Below are positions 38,378 to 46,161 of a stretch of DNA of 64,000 nt, piece by piece. Each line of letters starts with the position of its first letter. The stretch's first letter is position 1. Below the pieces are notes generated by a model. That model did no database searches. It saw only the letters and a program-made list of their open reading frames with translations, and was not told where the DNA came from. Position numbers and translations under genes: made by a program. This stretch comes from Pontivivens ytuae (GTDB lineage Bacteria > Pseudomonadota > Alphaproteobacteria > Rhodobacterales > Rhodobacteraceae): assembly GCF_015679265.1 (NCBI RefSeq), contig NZ_CP064942.1:1334001-1398000 (forward strand), written 5' to 3'.

Positions 38378-39046
38378 CTACTCGGCCGCCTGCGCGTCCG
38401 CCTCGCGCCAGTGCGGCGGCCAGGTGTCGGCGAATTTCGGCAGCTTCTCGATCTTCTTCTCCCACCGCAGAAGGGCCGGGTCCTGCATGACGTCGTGCAG
38501 CGGGCAATCGGGCAGGCGCCGCAGGGCGCGGCGCATCCACTGCACGCCCGGATAGAAAGCGATGTCCGCGGCTGAGACCTGGTTGCCGCCGAGCCACGGC
38601 ATCAGCTTCAACCGCCGCAGGATCGTCTGCATCTCGTCGCAGCCCTGCTGGATCGAGGCTTCGAGCTCACCCTCATGCATCTCCTCCCGGAAGCCGAAGG
38701 TGATGCCGGTCATCACGGTCATGGCCGGGCGCAGGTGGTGCTCGTAATCCATGATCCACGACCAGATCACGCCCGCCTCGGTCGCCGTTCGGCCGAAGAG
38801 GGGCGGGTCGGGTTTCACCCGGTCGAGATAGGCGAGGATCGCCAGCGACTCGCGGATCGGACCATCCGGCGTGACCAGCGTCGGCACCTCGCCGCGCGGG
38901 TTGAGCGCGAGATAAGGCTCGCCCTTGTGCTCCTCGTCCTCGGTCATGAAGCGGGTGTCGGTGAAGCGGATCTTCTTGAGGTTCAGGCCCAGCATCACGC
39001 GCCAAGACGGGGGGGAGCCGCTGATCCAGTAGAGGTGATAAGCCAT
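38378..39046 (-). CDS. Glutathione S-transferase family protein
   Basis: This 222-residue protein has a thioredoxin-like N-terminal domain and helical C-terminal GST domain (about residues 85-215). The glutathione site shows the E-S pair in GPIRESLAILAYLD, with the cis-proline in GEVPTLV. The N-terminal WISGSPPSWRV suggests serine as the catalytic residue. Substrate is unknown. The 220 bases upstream, up to tRNA-Tyr, hold no gene. Confidence 0.88.
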   Translation of the reverse strand: MAYHLYWISGSPPSWRVMLGLNLKKIRFTDTRFMTEDEEHKGEPYLALNPRGEVPTLVTPDGPIRESLAILAYLDRVKPDPPLFGRTATEAGVIWSWIMDYEHHLRPAMTVMTGITFGFREEMHEGELEASIQQGCDEMQTILRRLKLMPWLGGNQVSAADIAFYPGVQWMRRALRRLPDCPLHDVMQDPALLRWEKKIEKLPKFADTWPPHWREADAQAAE

Positions 39047-39266
39047 GGCCCGCTCCTTCGTTCACTTTTGTTGCCGCGACATGTCGGGGTGCGGGTTCAC
39101 GAAAACAAGGCCGGATCGTGAACTTCCGTGACCCAGGGTCTCTTATTCACGAGACGATGATGACGGAGTTGCGATGCACTAGTCAGGATTGGTGAGACCG
39201 CAGCGCGAAGGCGCCATCATCGACTGTTCTGATACGTCACCGCGCCGGAAAACTGTCGCGAGAGAA

Positions 39267-39352
39267 TGGTGGGGGGGACAGGATTCGAACCTGTGTAGGG
39301 TTTCCCCGACGGAGTTACAGTCCGTTGCATTTGACCGCTCTGCCACCCCCCC
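39267..39352 (-). tRNA. tRNA-Tyr (anticodon GUA)
   Basis: The minus strand folds into a class II tRNA with a seven-G acceptor strand paired to seven C, anticodon loop CTGTAAC (GTA), a long variable arm and the T-loop TTCGAAT. CCA is encoded (39269-39267). The all-G/C acceptor stem is notable but pairs perfectly. Confidence 0.97.
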
Positions 39353-39489
39353 GATGCACGCATCTCAATGGTGACAGGGGCGGGGGATACTCCCGGCTCC
39401 GGGGCGCGTCAACACGCAAAATGGGCGGCGGCTTTACGGCCCCCGCGCACGGCCCTAGAGAATGCGCAACTGATCGGAGGAGCGCCGCC

Positions 39490-40284
39490 ATGGGCCGCAA
39501 GCCGCAGAAAAAGCCCGCCTGGGTGGTGGAAAAGGAGAAGAGCCGCGCGGGCCAGCCCGAGACGGTCTGGCTCTTCGGCCTGCACGCCGTGCGCGACGCC
39601 CTGCTCAATCCGCGGCGGGAGAAGCTGCGCCTGATCGTGACCAAGAACGCCGCCGACCGGCTGGGCGAGGCGCTGGCTGAGGGGCCGGAGCCCGAGATCG
39701 CCGATCCGCGCCGGTTCCCCGCCCCGCTTGACCCGCAATCTGTGCACCAGGGCGCGGCGATGGAGGTGCGGCCGCTCGACTGGGGCTCGGTCAGCGAACT
39801 CTGTGCGCCGGGCGATGCCGCGCCGCTGATCGTGCTGCTCGACCGGGTGACGGATCCGCACAATGTGGGCGCGGTCCTGCGCTCGGCCGAGGTGTTCGGC
39901 GCGCGGGCCGTCATCGCACCCCATCGCCACAGCGCGCCGGAGACGGGGGCGCTCGCCAAGACCGCCTCGGGCGCGCTGGAACGGCAGCCCTACCTGCGGG
40001 TGCCGAATCTGGCCAATGCGATGAACGCGCTGAAGGAGATGGGCTATTTCCTCGCCGGGCTCGACGGGGAGGCGGAGCATACGCTGGACGGCACGCTCGC
40101 CGAGCTGCCCAAGGTGCCGTTGGGCCTCGCGCTGGGGGCTGAGGGGCCTGGATTGCGGGAGCTGACGCGCCAGACCTGCCACCGGCTGGTGCGCATACCG
40201 TTCGCGGGCGCGTTCGGCTCGCTCAACGTCTCGAACGCCGCGGCGGTGTCGCTCTACGCCGCACGCCGTCATCACGACGTCTGA
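39490..40284 (+). CDS. rlmB: TrmH family rRNA 2'-O-methyltransferase (RlmB-type)
   Basis: This 264-residue SPOUT methyltransferase has an N-terminal substrate-binding domain (FGLHAVRDALLNPRR) and the knotted SAM domain. Motif 1 is DRVTDPHNVGAVLRSAEVFG, motif 2 is LALGAEGPGLR and motif 3 is IPFAGAFGSLNVSNAAAV. RlmB methylates Gm2251 of 23S rRNA; the position in the family supports that target but does not prove it. ATG 39490 has CGGAGGAGC upstream. Confidence 0.92.
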   Translation: MGRKPQKKPAWVVEKEKSRAGQPETVWLFGLHAVRDALLNPRREKLRLIVTKNAADRLGEALAEGPEPEIADPRRFPAPLDPQSVHQGAAMEVRPLDWGSVSELCAPGDAAPLIVLLDRVTDPHNVGAVLRSAEVFGARAVIAPHRHSAPETGALAKTASGALERQPYLRVPNLANAMNALKEMGYFLAGLDGEAEHTLDGTLAELPKVPLGLALGAEGPGLRELTRQTCHRLVRIPFAGAFGSLNVSNAAAVSLYAARRHHDV

Positions 40285-40376
40285 ACCCAGATCACAGGCA
40301 CGGGAGAGGGGGTCGCGCCGACGGGTCCCTTGCATCATCTCTGGCTCCAGAAACCGAATTTGCCTGGAGCAACACG

Positions 40377-40835
40377 ATGACCCTGATCACCCGCCGCCAG
40401 ACCTTCGCCCTCGCCGCCGGAGCCACCGCGCTTGCCGCCCTGCCCGCCCGCGCGGCGAACGAGCGCGTGTTCTCGACGCTCTTGGGCGGCGCGATCCGCG
40501 GCTACGACCCGGTCGCCTATTTCACGGAAGCCGCGCCGGTGAAGGGCAGCCGCTCCTACACCTCGGACTGGGCCGGAGCGACCTGGCGCTTTGCGAGTGC
40601 CGCCAACAAGGAGCGGTTCGACGCGGATCCCGAGCGGTGGGCCCCGCAATATGGCGGCTGGTGCGCCTGGGCGATGGCGCAGGGCAATTTCGCACCGATC
40701 GACCCGGACAACTGGCGGGTGGTCGATGAAAAGCTCTACCTCAACTACAACGACGAGATTCAGCGCCGCTGGGAGCAGGATATCGCCGGCTTCATCGAAG
40801 CTGCAGACGCCCGCTATCCGACGCTTATCGGATAG
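40377..40835 (+). CDS. YHS domain protein with Tat-type signal
   Basis: This 152-residue protein begins with a twin-arginine signal (TRRQTFALAAGATALAAL, cleavage after PARA), so it is exported folded. A YHS-type domain follows: GYDPVAYF, FASAANKERFDADPERWAPQYGGWCA. Related domains are thought to bind metal, and Tat export fits a preloaded cofactor; both are inference. About 285 bases follow before the next CDS and contain a candidate RNA. Confidence 0.85.
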   Translation: MTLITRRQTFALAAGATALAALPARAANERVFSTLLGGAIRGYDPVAYFTEAAPVKGSRSYTSDWAGATWRFASAANKERFDADPERWAPQYGGWCAWAMAQGNFAPIDPDNWRVVDEKLYLNYNDEIQRRWEQDIAGFIEAADARYPTLIG

Positions 40836-40987
40836 AGAATCATCTGCAGGTTGTGTGCTCAAGGTGCGGGCGAGAAACTGTTTTCATTCGCGCACACTTA
40901 CACGGCGAAGCTGAAGCGCCCCTTCAAAACAAGGCGTTAACAAAAAAGTCACCTCTCGATGAGAGAGTAAAAAAACGGTTGCGACTG

Positions 40988-41092
40988 TGCTATGTTGCTC
41001 CGTGGAGGTGGGGTGTGAACGGCCCCGGTTTGTCTCCACTACTGTCCCTCGTTCTGACTTCACGCCCGGGCTCTGACCCGGGCGCTTTTTTT
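40988..41092 (+). ncRNA. Candidate small RNA or 5' attenuator
   Basis: An extended -10 (TG at 40988, TATGTT at 40991-40996) is followed from about 41003 by a stem-loop. GTGGAG pairs with CTCCAC around an inner GGGG/CCCC stem (41002-41039). About 25 unpaired bases follow, then the terminator hairpin at 41063-41084 with its T-run. This is the layout of a 90-nucleotide independent small RNA. The same structure could instead be a leader that controls the CoA-binding protein gene 28 bp downstream. No known family (SRP RNA, 6S, tmRNA) fits; the SRP loop motif is absent. Confidence 0.5.
41063..41092 (+). terminator. Strong rho-independent terminator
   Basis: The perfect 8-bp stem CGCCCGGG/CCCGGGCG with a 6-base loop (41063-41084) is followed by C and seven T residues. 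It is the best canonical terminator in the window. It lies before, not after, the adjacent CDS, so it ends a short upstream transcript. Confidence 0.9.
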
Positions 41093-41120
41093 CCGGCATC
41101 ACAAGGCTATGCTCGCCGCC

Positions 41121-41597
41121 ATGAGCTATTCGGATGCCAAGCTGCGCGCGATTCTGGAGCGGACCCGGCGCATCGCCTGCGTGGGCGTGTCGCTCAATCC
41201 GACGCGGCCGTCGTACTTCGTGGCGCGCTACCTGACGCTGAAGGGATTCGCGGTGTTCGGGGTCAATCCGGCATATGCCGGGCAGGAGGAATTCGGGCAG
41301 ACCATCGTCGCGAGCCTCGCCGACCTGCCGGAACCGGTGGACATGGTCGACATCTTTCGCCGCTCCGACCAGGCGGGCGCGGTGGTGGACGAGGCGCTCG
41401 CCACCCTCGGGCCGGAGCTGAAGACCATCTGGATGCAGATCGGGGTCGAGGATGCGGAGGCCGCCGCGCGGGCGGAGGCGCGGGGCATCGACGTCATCAT
41501 GAACCGCTGTCCGAAGATCGAGTACCAGCGCCTGTTCGGGGAACTGCGCTGGGGCGGCTTCGCGACCGGCGTGATCTCCTCGAAGCTCGGGAGCTAG
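41121..41597 (+). CDS. CoA-binding domain protein (YccU-type)
   Basis: This 158-residue Rossmann-fold protein has the start IACVGVSLNPTRPSYFVARYL and the late segment NRCPKIEY typical of YccU/YneT CoA-binding proteins. It probably binds a CoA ester or nucleotide; function is unknown. ATG 41121 is chosen by family length; ATG 41109 is in frame and possible. Neither has a clear ribosome site. Its stop shares a CTAG with the desaturase gene. Confidence 0.87.
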   Translation: MSYSDAKLRAILERTRRIACVGVSLNPTRPSYFVARYLTLKGFAVFGVNPAYAGQEEFGQTIVASLADLPEPVDMVDIFRRSDQAGAVVDEALATLGPELKTIWMQIGVEDAEAAARAEARGIDVIMNRCPKIEYQRLFGELRWGGFATGVISSKLGS

Positions 41598-42559
41598 CGC
41601 GGCAGGTGGCTTGAGAGCGGGAGGTCCGGGCGTGTGGGCTCGGCCAGCGCCTGCTCCTCGATCGGGCCGCGAAGCTGGCGGAGAGCCGCAGTCGTGAAAT
41701 CGTCGCCGTAGCGGTGGCCGCCGCTGCCGAATGCCTCCCGCAGACCGGACCACGGCACTTGCGGGCGGGCGTGGTGGACCGCGTGATAATTGTAGTTGAG
41801 GAACCACCGCTCGGCCCAGCGCGGCAGGGCCAGGTTGTGGCCCGCCATCGGCTCATCGAGCGGGTTGGCGTAGTGGTAGGCATTGTCGAAGAAGCTCACG
41901 AGCAGCGCCCGGCCGTAGAGCGCGAGGGCCAGCACCCACCAATGCGCCCCGTAGGCGAGGAAGGCGAGGGTGAAGAGTGCTGTGATCACCGCCCCGTCAA
42001 TGCGCATCCGGGTGCGGCCCGGCTCCTCCAGCAACTGGCGCCTGGCGGCGGCCCACATCGACTTGCCGTCCGGGGTCTCGTCCCCGAAGCCGAGGATGAT
42101 GATCTGGCGGTAGAAGCGGTTGGGCAGAATCGCGAGCACGCTCGCCAGCAATTCCCCGATCCAGAGGCCGCCGAGCAGCAGGGCGTAGTAGCGCAGGCGC
42201 GCGAGCGGCCCGGCGCGGGGCGCGACCTCGGGCCGGTTGAGCTCCGAGCGGTTGAAGCGGTGATGCATCAGGTGCCCCAGCCGCAGGAGCTGGAAGGGCG
42301 AGCCGAAGAGGATGCAGACGAGCCGCGCGCGCCGCTCGTTCACGGCACGGTCGGGGTGCAGGTTGTTGTGGATGCCCTCGTGGATCAGCGCCCAGGTCGG
42401 CGTCGTCGACAGCACAACCGGCACGAGCAGCAGCGCCCACCAGAGCGACTGGAGAAGCAGGAGCGGGACCACGGCGAACTGCACCACGTTGAGCGCGACG
42501 ATCAGCGACACGAGCGCCCCGTTCTCGCGCACCGGGATGTCCGTCGAGGATAACGCCAT
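41594..42559 (-). CDS. Membrane fatty acid desaturase-like protein
   Basis: This 321-residue membrane protein has three histidine boxes of the di-iron desaturase/hydroxylase family: HEGIHN, HLMHHRFN and HAVHHARP, plus HYAN in the middle. Hydrophobic helices occur at about residues 17-55, 120-145 and 190-225. It may desaturate or hydroxylate acyl lipids or carotenoid-like substrates. The stop is within the CTAG shared with the CoA-binding protein gene. Confidence 0.87.
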   Translation of the reverse strand: MALSSTDIPVRENGALVSLIVALNVVQFAVVPLLLLQSLWWALLLVPVVLSTTPTWALIHEGIHNNLHPDRAVNERRARLVCILFGSPFQLLRLGHLMHHRFNRSELNRPEVAPRAGPLARLRYYALLLGGLWIGELLASVLAILPNRFYRQIIILGFGDETPDGKSMWAAARRQLLEEPGRTRMRIDGAVITALFTLAFLAYGAHWWVLALALYGRALLVSFFDNAYHYANPLDEPMAGHNLALPRWAERWFLNYNYHAVHHARPQVPWSGLREAFGSGGHRYGDDFTTAALRQLRGPIEEQALAEPTRPDLPLSSHLPR

Positions 42560-42664
42560 CGAAACACAACCAAATTGACCCGACCCAATCTTGGAAATTG
42601 GGTCGCGGCGCGGTCTGTTCCAGTCCCGACCGGGACAAAAGCGCGCGGGGGCTATCCCCTGGGC

Positions 42665-43714
42665 CTACACGGCATGGTTGCCGAGATTGCGCTCCGGATC
42701 ATGGCGGATGGTGTGCAGGTGCTGGGGCTGGTTGCGCACGGTGGCGAACTCGATGACGAAGGTGTCGCCGTGCAGGCGGTAGTAGATCGACGGCCCGTCG
42801 AGGTCGGCCCCGGCCCAGCCGAAGCGGGTCGCCATCAGGTCGCCCTCGCGAATGCGGGCCGATTGCTCCTCGGCCAGTGCTGTAGTCAGGGGATCGACGG
42901 CGTAGACCTCGATCAGCCGGACGGCGAGGTCGGCCTGCGCCTGCGGAAGATCGGCGAGCGGCACGCCGGCGCGGTCGTTTCCGAAACGCCGCTCGTTGCC
43001 CGCGGTCGTGAGCACGTTGCCGAAGGACGCCTCGCGCAGGAGCGCCCGGTCGCGGTTCGGCTGTGCGAGATCGGCGAAGAGCTGGCGGCCCAGCATCTCC
43101 TCCTCCTCCAGCACGACCATCCCAGCATGGGGGCCGGAGGGCACGGTGTTGGGTTCGGAGGCGAAGGCGTTGGGCGTCACCGACACCACGCGGTCGCCCA
43201 CCAGCGTCAGGCTGAGGGTGAGGTGATGCCCCTCCCACCGCCAGGCCCAGGGGCCGTCGCCGGGCTCACCATAGACCGTCAGCGAGAAGCGCTCGCTGTT
43301 GCGCGTGGGCGAGCCCTTGCCCCACTCGTCGCGCAGGATGTCCTGCTGAAGCATGATGCGCTCCGCCATCACGAGGCCGGAGGGGCTGAGCGCCGTGGCG
43401 AGGAGGTCCATCGCCGCGTCCTTCTGCTCGGCAGTCATCTGTTCGAGCGGCAGGCCGGTGGGGACGGCCGAGCCGATCATGTAGTCCCATGCGCGCCGGG
43501 TCGCGCTGTCGAAGCCGAAGCGGACGCTCTCGACCTGCGGCTCGTCGAGGAGGCCGAGCACACGCTGCGCCCGCTCCACCATCAGGGCGCCGGGCGTCGC
43601 GGCCTGGGCCTGTGCCGGGCGAATGGCGGCGGGCAAGGCGGCGAGGGCCGCGCCCCCGGCGGTGAGGGCCAGCGCCTCGCGGCGGTTGAGCGGGGAGGTC
43701 GGGAAACGGGACAT
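42665..43714 (-). CDS. DUF3500 family secreted protein
   Basis: The 349-residue protein starts with an RR-containing signal (NRREALALTAGGAALAALP, Tat-like) and continues as a DUF3500 domain, a family without a known function. The alternation RYNSERFSLTVYGEPG-like and W-rich segments (WAWRWEGHHLTL) are typical. It is single and flanked by unrelated genes. Confidence 0.82.
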   Translation of the reverse strand: MSRFPTSPLNRREALALTAGGAALAALPAAIRPAQAQAATPGALMVERAQRVLGLLDEPQVESVRFGFDSATRRAWDYMIGSAVPTGLPLEQMTAEQKDAAMDLLATALSPSGLVMAERIMLQQDILRDEWGKGSPTRNSERFSLTVYGEPGDGPWAWRWEGHHLTLSLTLVGDRVVSVTPNAFASEPNTVPSGPHAGMVVLEEEEMLGRQLFADLAQPNRDRALLREASFGNVLTTAGNERRFGNDRAGVPLADLPQAQADLAVRLIEVYAVDPLTTALAEEQSARIREGDLMATRFGWAGADLDGPSIYYRLHGDTFVIEFATVRNQPQHLHTIRHDPERNLGNHAV

Positions 43715-43901
43715 CGGGCAAACCCTCGGACACGGTAAACAGGCGCGCGCTCCGGCGGGAGGCGCAGCCCGATGGTAGCACCGATCGGGGCTGCGCCGCC
43801 TTGCGCTCGCCCCCTCGAATGCGGCCCGGATATCAAAAGTCCGTGCGCAGGCGGCCCGTGATCCTTAAGTTCCGGTGCAAACCCGACAGGAGGAGGACCC
43901 C

Positions 43902-45209
43902 ATGACCGACCAGCCGACTTACGCGTTCGAGACGCTGCAGATCCACGCCGGTGCGAAGCCCGACCCCGCGACCGGCGCGCGGCAGACGCCGATCTACCAG
44001 AACACCGCTTACGTGTTCCGCGATGCGGACCACGCGGCCGCCCTCTTCAACCTGCAGGAAGTGGGCTTCATCTACTCCCGCCTCACCAACCCGACCGTCG
44101 CCGTGCTGCAGGAGCGGATCGCGACGCTGGAGGGGGGCGTGGGTGCCACCGCCTGCTCCTCGGGCCACGCGGCGCAGATCCTCGCGCTGCTGCCGCTGAT
44201 GGGGCCGGGCGACAACATCGTGGTGTCAACCCGGCTCTATGGCGGAACGGTCACCCAGTTCTCCCAGACCATCAAGCGGTTCGGGTGGGAGGCGAAGTTC
44301 GTCGATTTCGACGACAAGGGCTCCGTCAGCCGGGCCTGCACGAAGAAGACCAAGGCGATCTTCTGCGAGTCGATCGCGAACCCCGGCGGCTATGTCACCG
44401 ACCTGCCGGCCATTGCCAAGATCGCGGAGCGCAAGGGCATCCCGCTGATCGTGGATAACACCACGGCGACGCCGTATCTGTGCCGGCCCATCGAGCACGG
44501 GGCGCATATCGTGGTGCATTCGACCACCAAGTACCTGTCCGGCAACGGCACCGCGATGGGCGGGATCGTGGTCGACAGCGGCACCTTCGACTGGTCGGCG
44601 TCGGACAAGTTCCCGAGCCTCAGCCAGCCCGAGCCCGCCTATCACGGCCTGAAGTTCCACGAGACCTTCGGCCCGCTCGCCTACACGCTACACGGCCACG
44701 CGGTCGGCCTGCGCGACGTCGGGCCCTGCCAGAGCCCGCAGAACGCCTTCATCACGCTGCTGGGCGTCGAGACGCTGAGCCTGCGGATGGAGCGGCACTG
44801 CGCGAACGCCAAGACCATCGCGGAGTGGCTGGAGAACGACGACCGGATCGAGAGCGTGAGCTATGCCGGGCTCAAATCCTCCCCGGTTTACAAGCGCGCG
44901 CGCAAGCTCTGCCCCAAGGGCGCGTCGGGGCTGTTCACCTTCAAGGTGAAGGGCGGGTACGAGGCGTGCCGGCGGCTGGTCGACAACGTCAACATCTTCA
45001 GCCACGTGGCGAATCTGGGCGATACGCGCAGCCTCATCATCCACTCCGCCTCCACCACGCACCGGCAGCTCACGCCGGAGCAGCAGGAGGCGGCGGGGGC
45101 GAGCCCGGACATGGTGCGGGTCTCGATCGGGCTCGAGAATGCGGACGACCTGATCGCCGATCTCGACCAGGCGCTGACCGCCGCACTGGCGCAGGATCAG
45201 GCGGCGTAA
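43902..45209 (+). CDS. metY: O-acetylhomoserine aminocarboxypropyltransferase (sulfhydrylase)
   Basis: This 435-residue PLP enzyme of the Cys/Met metabolism family makes homocysteine from O-acetylhomoserine and sulfide. The PLP lysine is in HSTTKYLSGNG (about residue 210); YSRLTNPT near residue 60 and CSSGHAA near residue 88 are standard. ATG 43902 follows a strong AGGAGGAGG. I looked for a SAM riboswitch in the 187-bp leader and saw none. Confidence 0.95.
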   Translation: MTDQPTYAFETLQIHAGAKPDPATGARQTPIYQNTAYVFRDADHAAALFNLQEVGFIYSRLTNPTVAVLQERIATLEGGVGATACSSGHAAQILALLPLMGPGDNIVVSTRLYGGTVTQFSQTIKRFGWEAKFVDFDDKGSVSRACTKKTKAIFCESIANPGGYVTDLPAIAKIAERKGIPLIVDNTTATPYLCRPIEHGAHIVVHSTTKYLSGNGTAMGGIVVDSGTFDWSASDKFPSLSQPEPAYHGLKFHETFGPLAYTLHGHAVGLRDVGPCQSPQNAFITLLGVETLSLRMERHCANAKTIAEWLENDDRIESVSYAGLKSSPVYKRARKLCPKGASGLFTFKVKGGYEACRRLVDNVNIFSHVANLGDTRSLIIHSASTTHRQLTPEQQEAAGASPDMVRVSIGLENADDLIADLDQALTAALAQDQAA

Positions 45210-45247
45210 GCCGGGTTCAGGCGGGGTCGCTCCCGCCCGTCACGACC

Positions 45248-45269
45248 GGGCAGGCCCATGGGCCTGCCC
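45248..45269. terminator. Perfect palindrome downstream of metY
   Basis: A 22-base perfect inverted repeat, GGGCAGGCCCA joined to TGGGCCTGCCC, lies 39 bp after metY and before the convergent SIMPL gene. It is likely to act as a terminator on both strands, though without a T-tract. Confidence 0.55.
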
Positions 45270-45322
45270 GATCCCTCCCGTTGGGCGTGGCGCGCCTTCG
45301 GCGCGGGCCCGTTCGATCTGGG

Positions 45323-46027
45323 CTACTCGATGAGAAAGGTGACGCCGACGCGCGCGGTGATGCCGACCTCGCCCTCGGCGACGGGCACCGCGTCGGCGAC
45401 CATGGCCCTCTCCATCGCCACCATCGGCATCGGCTGCGGGCGCGCGCTGCCGCGTTCGGAGATGCTCTGTACCGGGCCGAGCGCCGCCCCGGCCGTCTCC
45501 ACATAGAGCGTCGCACGGCTCACCGCGTCCTGCACGGCGAGGCGGCGGGCTTCCTCCTCCAGCGCGGCCGTCTCCAGCACTCCGAAGTTGATGCCCTGGA
45601 TGTTGTTGGCCCCGGCCTGCGTCAGGTCGTCGAGCACCGTGCCGAGCTGGGAGAGCTTCGTGACCCGCACCACCAGCGTGTTGTTCGCGTCGTAGCCGAT
45701 GATGGGATACTCGCCCGTCCCCTCGTCCCGGCGGCCGCGCACTTCGAAGAGGCTGAGGCCCGCCGTCTGCCGGTCCGCGCCCACGATCCCGGCGGTGTCG
45801 AGCACGTCGAAGAGCTGCTGCATCGCCTCGTTGTTCTCCCGCAGGGCGGCGGCGGCGGTGTCAGCGCGGGACGACACACCGATGCGCACCGTCGCCATGT
45901 CGGGGGCGGCGAAAACCTCGCCATAGCCTTCGACGCTGACGATGCGCGGGGCGGGCTCCTCCTGCGCGAGGGCGGCCGGGGCCGCGGGAAGAAGCAATGC
46001 GATCAGAAGAAGGGACAGGCGGGACAT
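45323..46027 (-). CDS. SIMPL domain (DUF541) periplasmic protein
   Basis: This 234-residue exported protein has a signal peptide (MSRLSLLLIALLL, cleavage after ALAQ) and one SIMPL domain: ISVEGYGEV-type start, ARRLAVQDAVSRATLYVE and the late ITARVGVTFLIE. The family forms oligomeric rings and has been linked to oxidative stress or kinase binding; the role here is unknown. ATG 46027 is chosen for its signal peptide and GGAG upstream. Confidence 0.87.
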   Translation of the reverse strand: MSRLSLLLIALLLPAAPAALAQEEPAPRIVSVEGYGEVFAAPDMATVRIGVSSRADTAAAALRENNEAMQQLFDVLDTAGIVGADRQTAGLSLFEVRGRRDEGTGEYPIIGYDANNTLVVRVTKLSQLGTVLDDLTQAGANNIQGINFGVLETAALEEEARRLAVQDAVSRATLYVETAGAALGPVQSISERGSARPQPMPMVAMERAMVADAVPVAEGEVGITARVGVTFLIE

Positions 46028-46161
46028 CGGAAAAGGCTCCTGCATCTCAATAAGGCGTTGCGCGCGCAGGCTACGCCTTGCCAGCGCGATCACAAAGCGA
46101 TCTATGGTCCCGCGGCGCGGCCGCGCTAGGCTCGAAGGCTATGCGGAAAGGAGAGAACCGG

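Noticed and set aside
40988..41092. SRP (4.5S) or 6S RNA at the candidate ncRNA
   Set aside because: The SRP domain IV motif (GGTCAGG...GGAAG...AGCAGCC) is absent and the fold is not the long open-bubble 6S structure.
43715..43901. Possible SAM-II or SAM/SAH riboswitch before metY
   Set aside because: The leader contains CTTAAG and GTGATCC but not the conserved SAM-II or SAM/SAH core elements.
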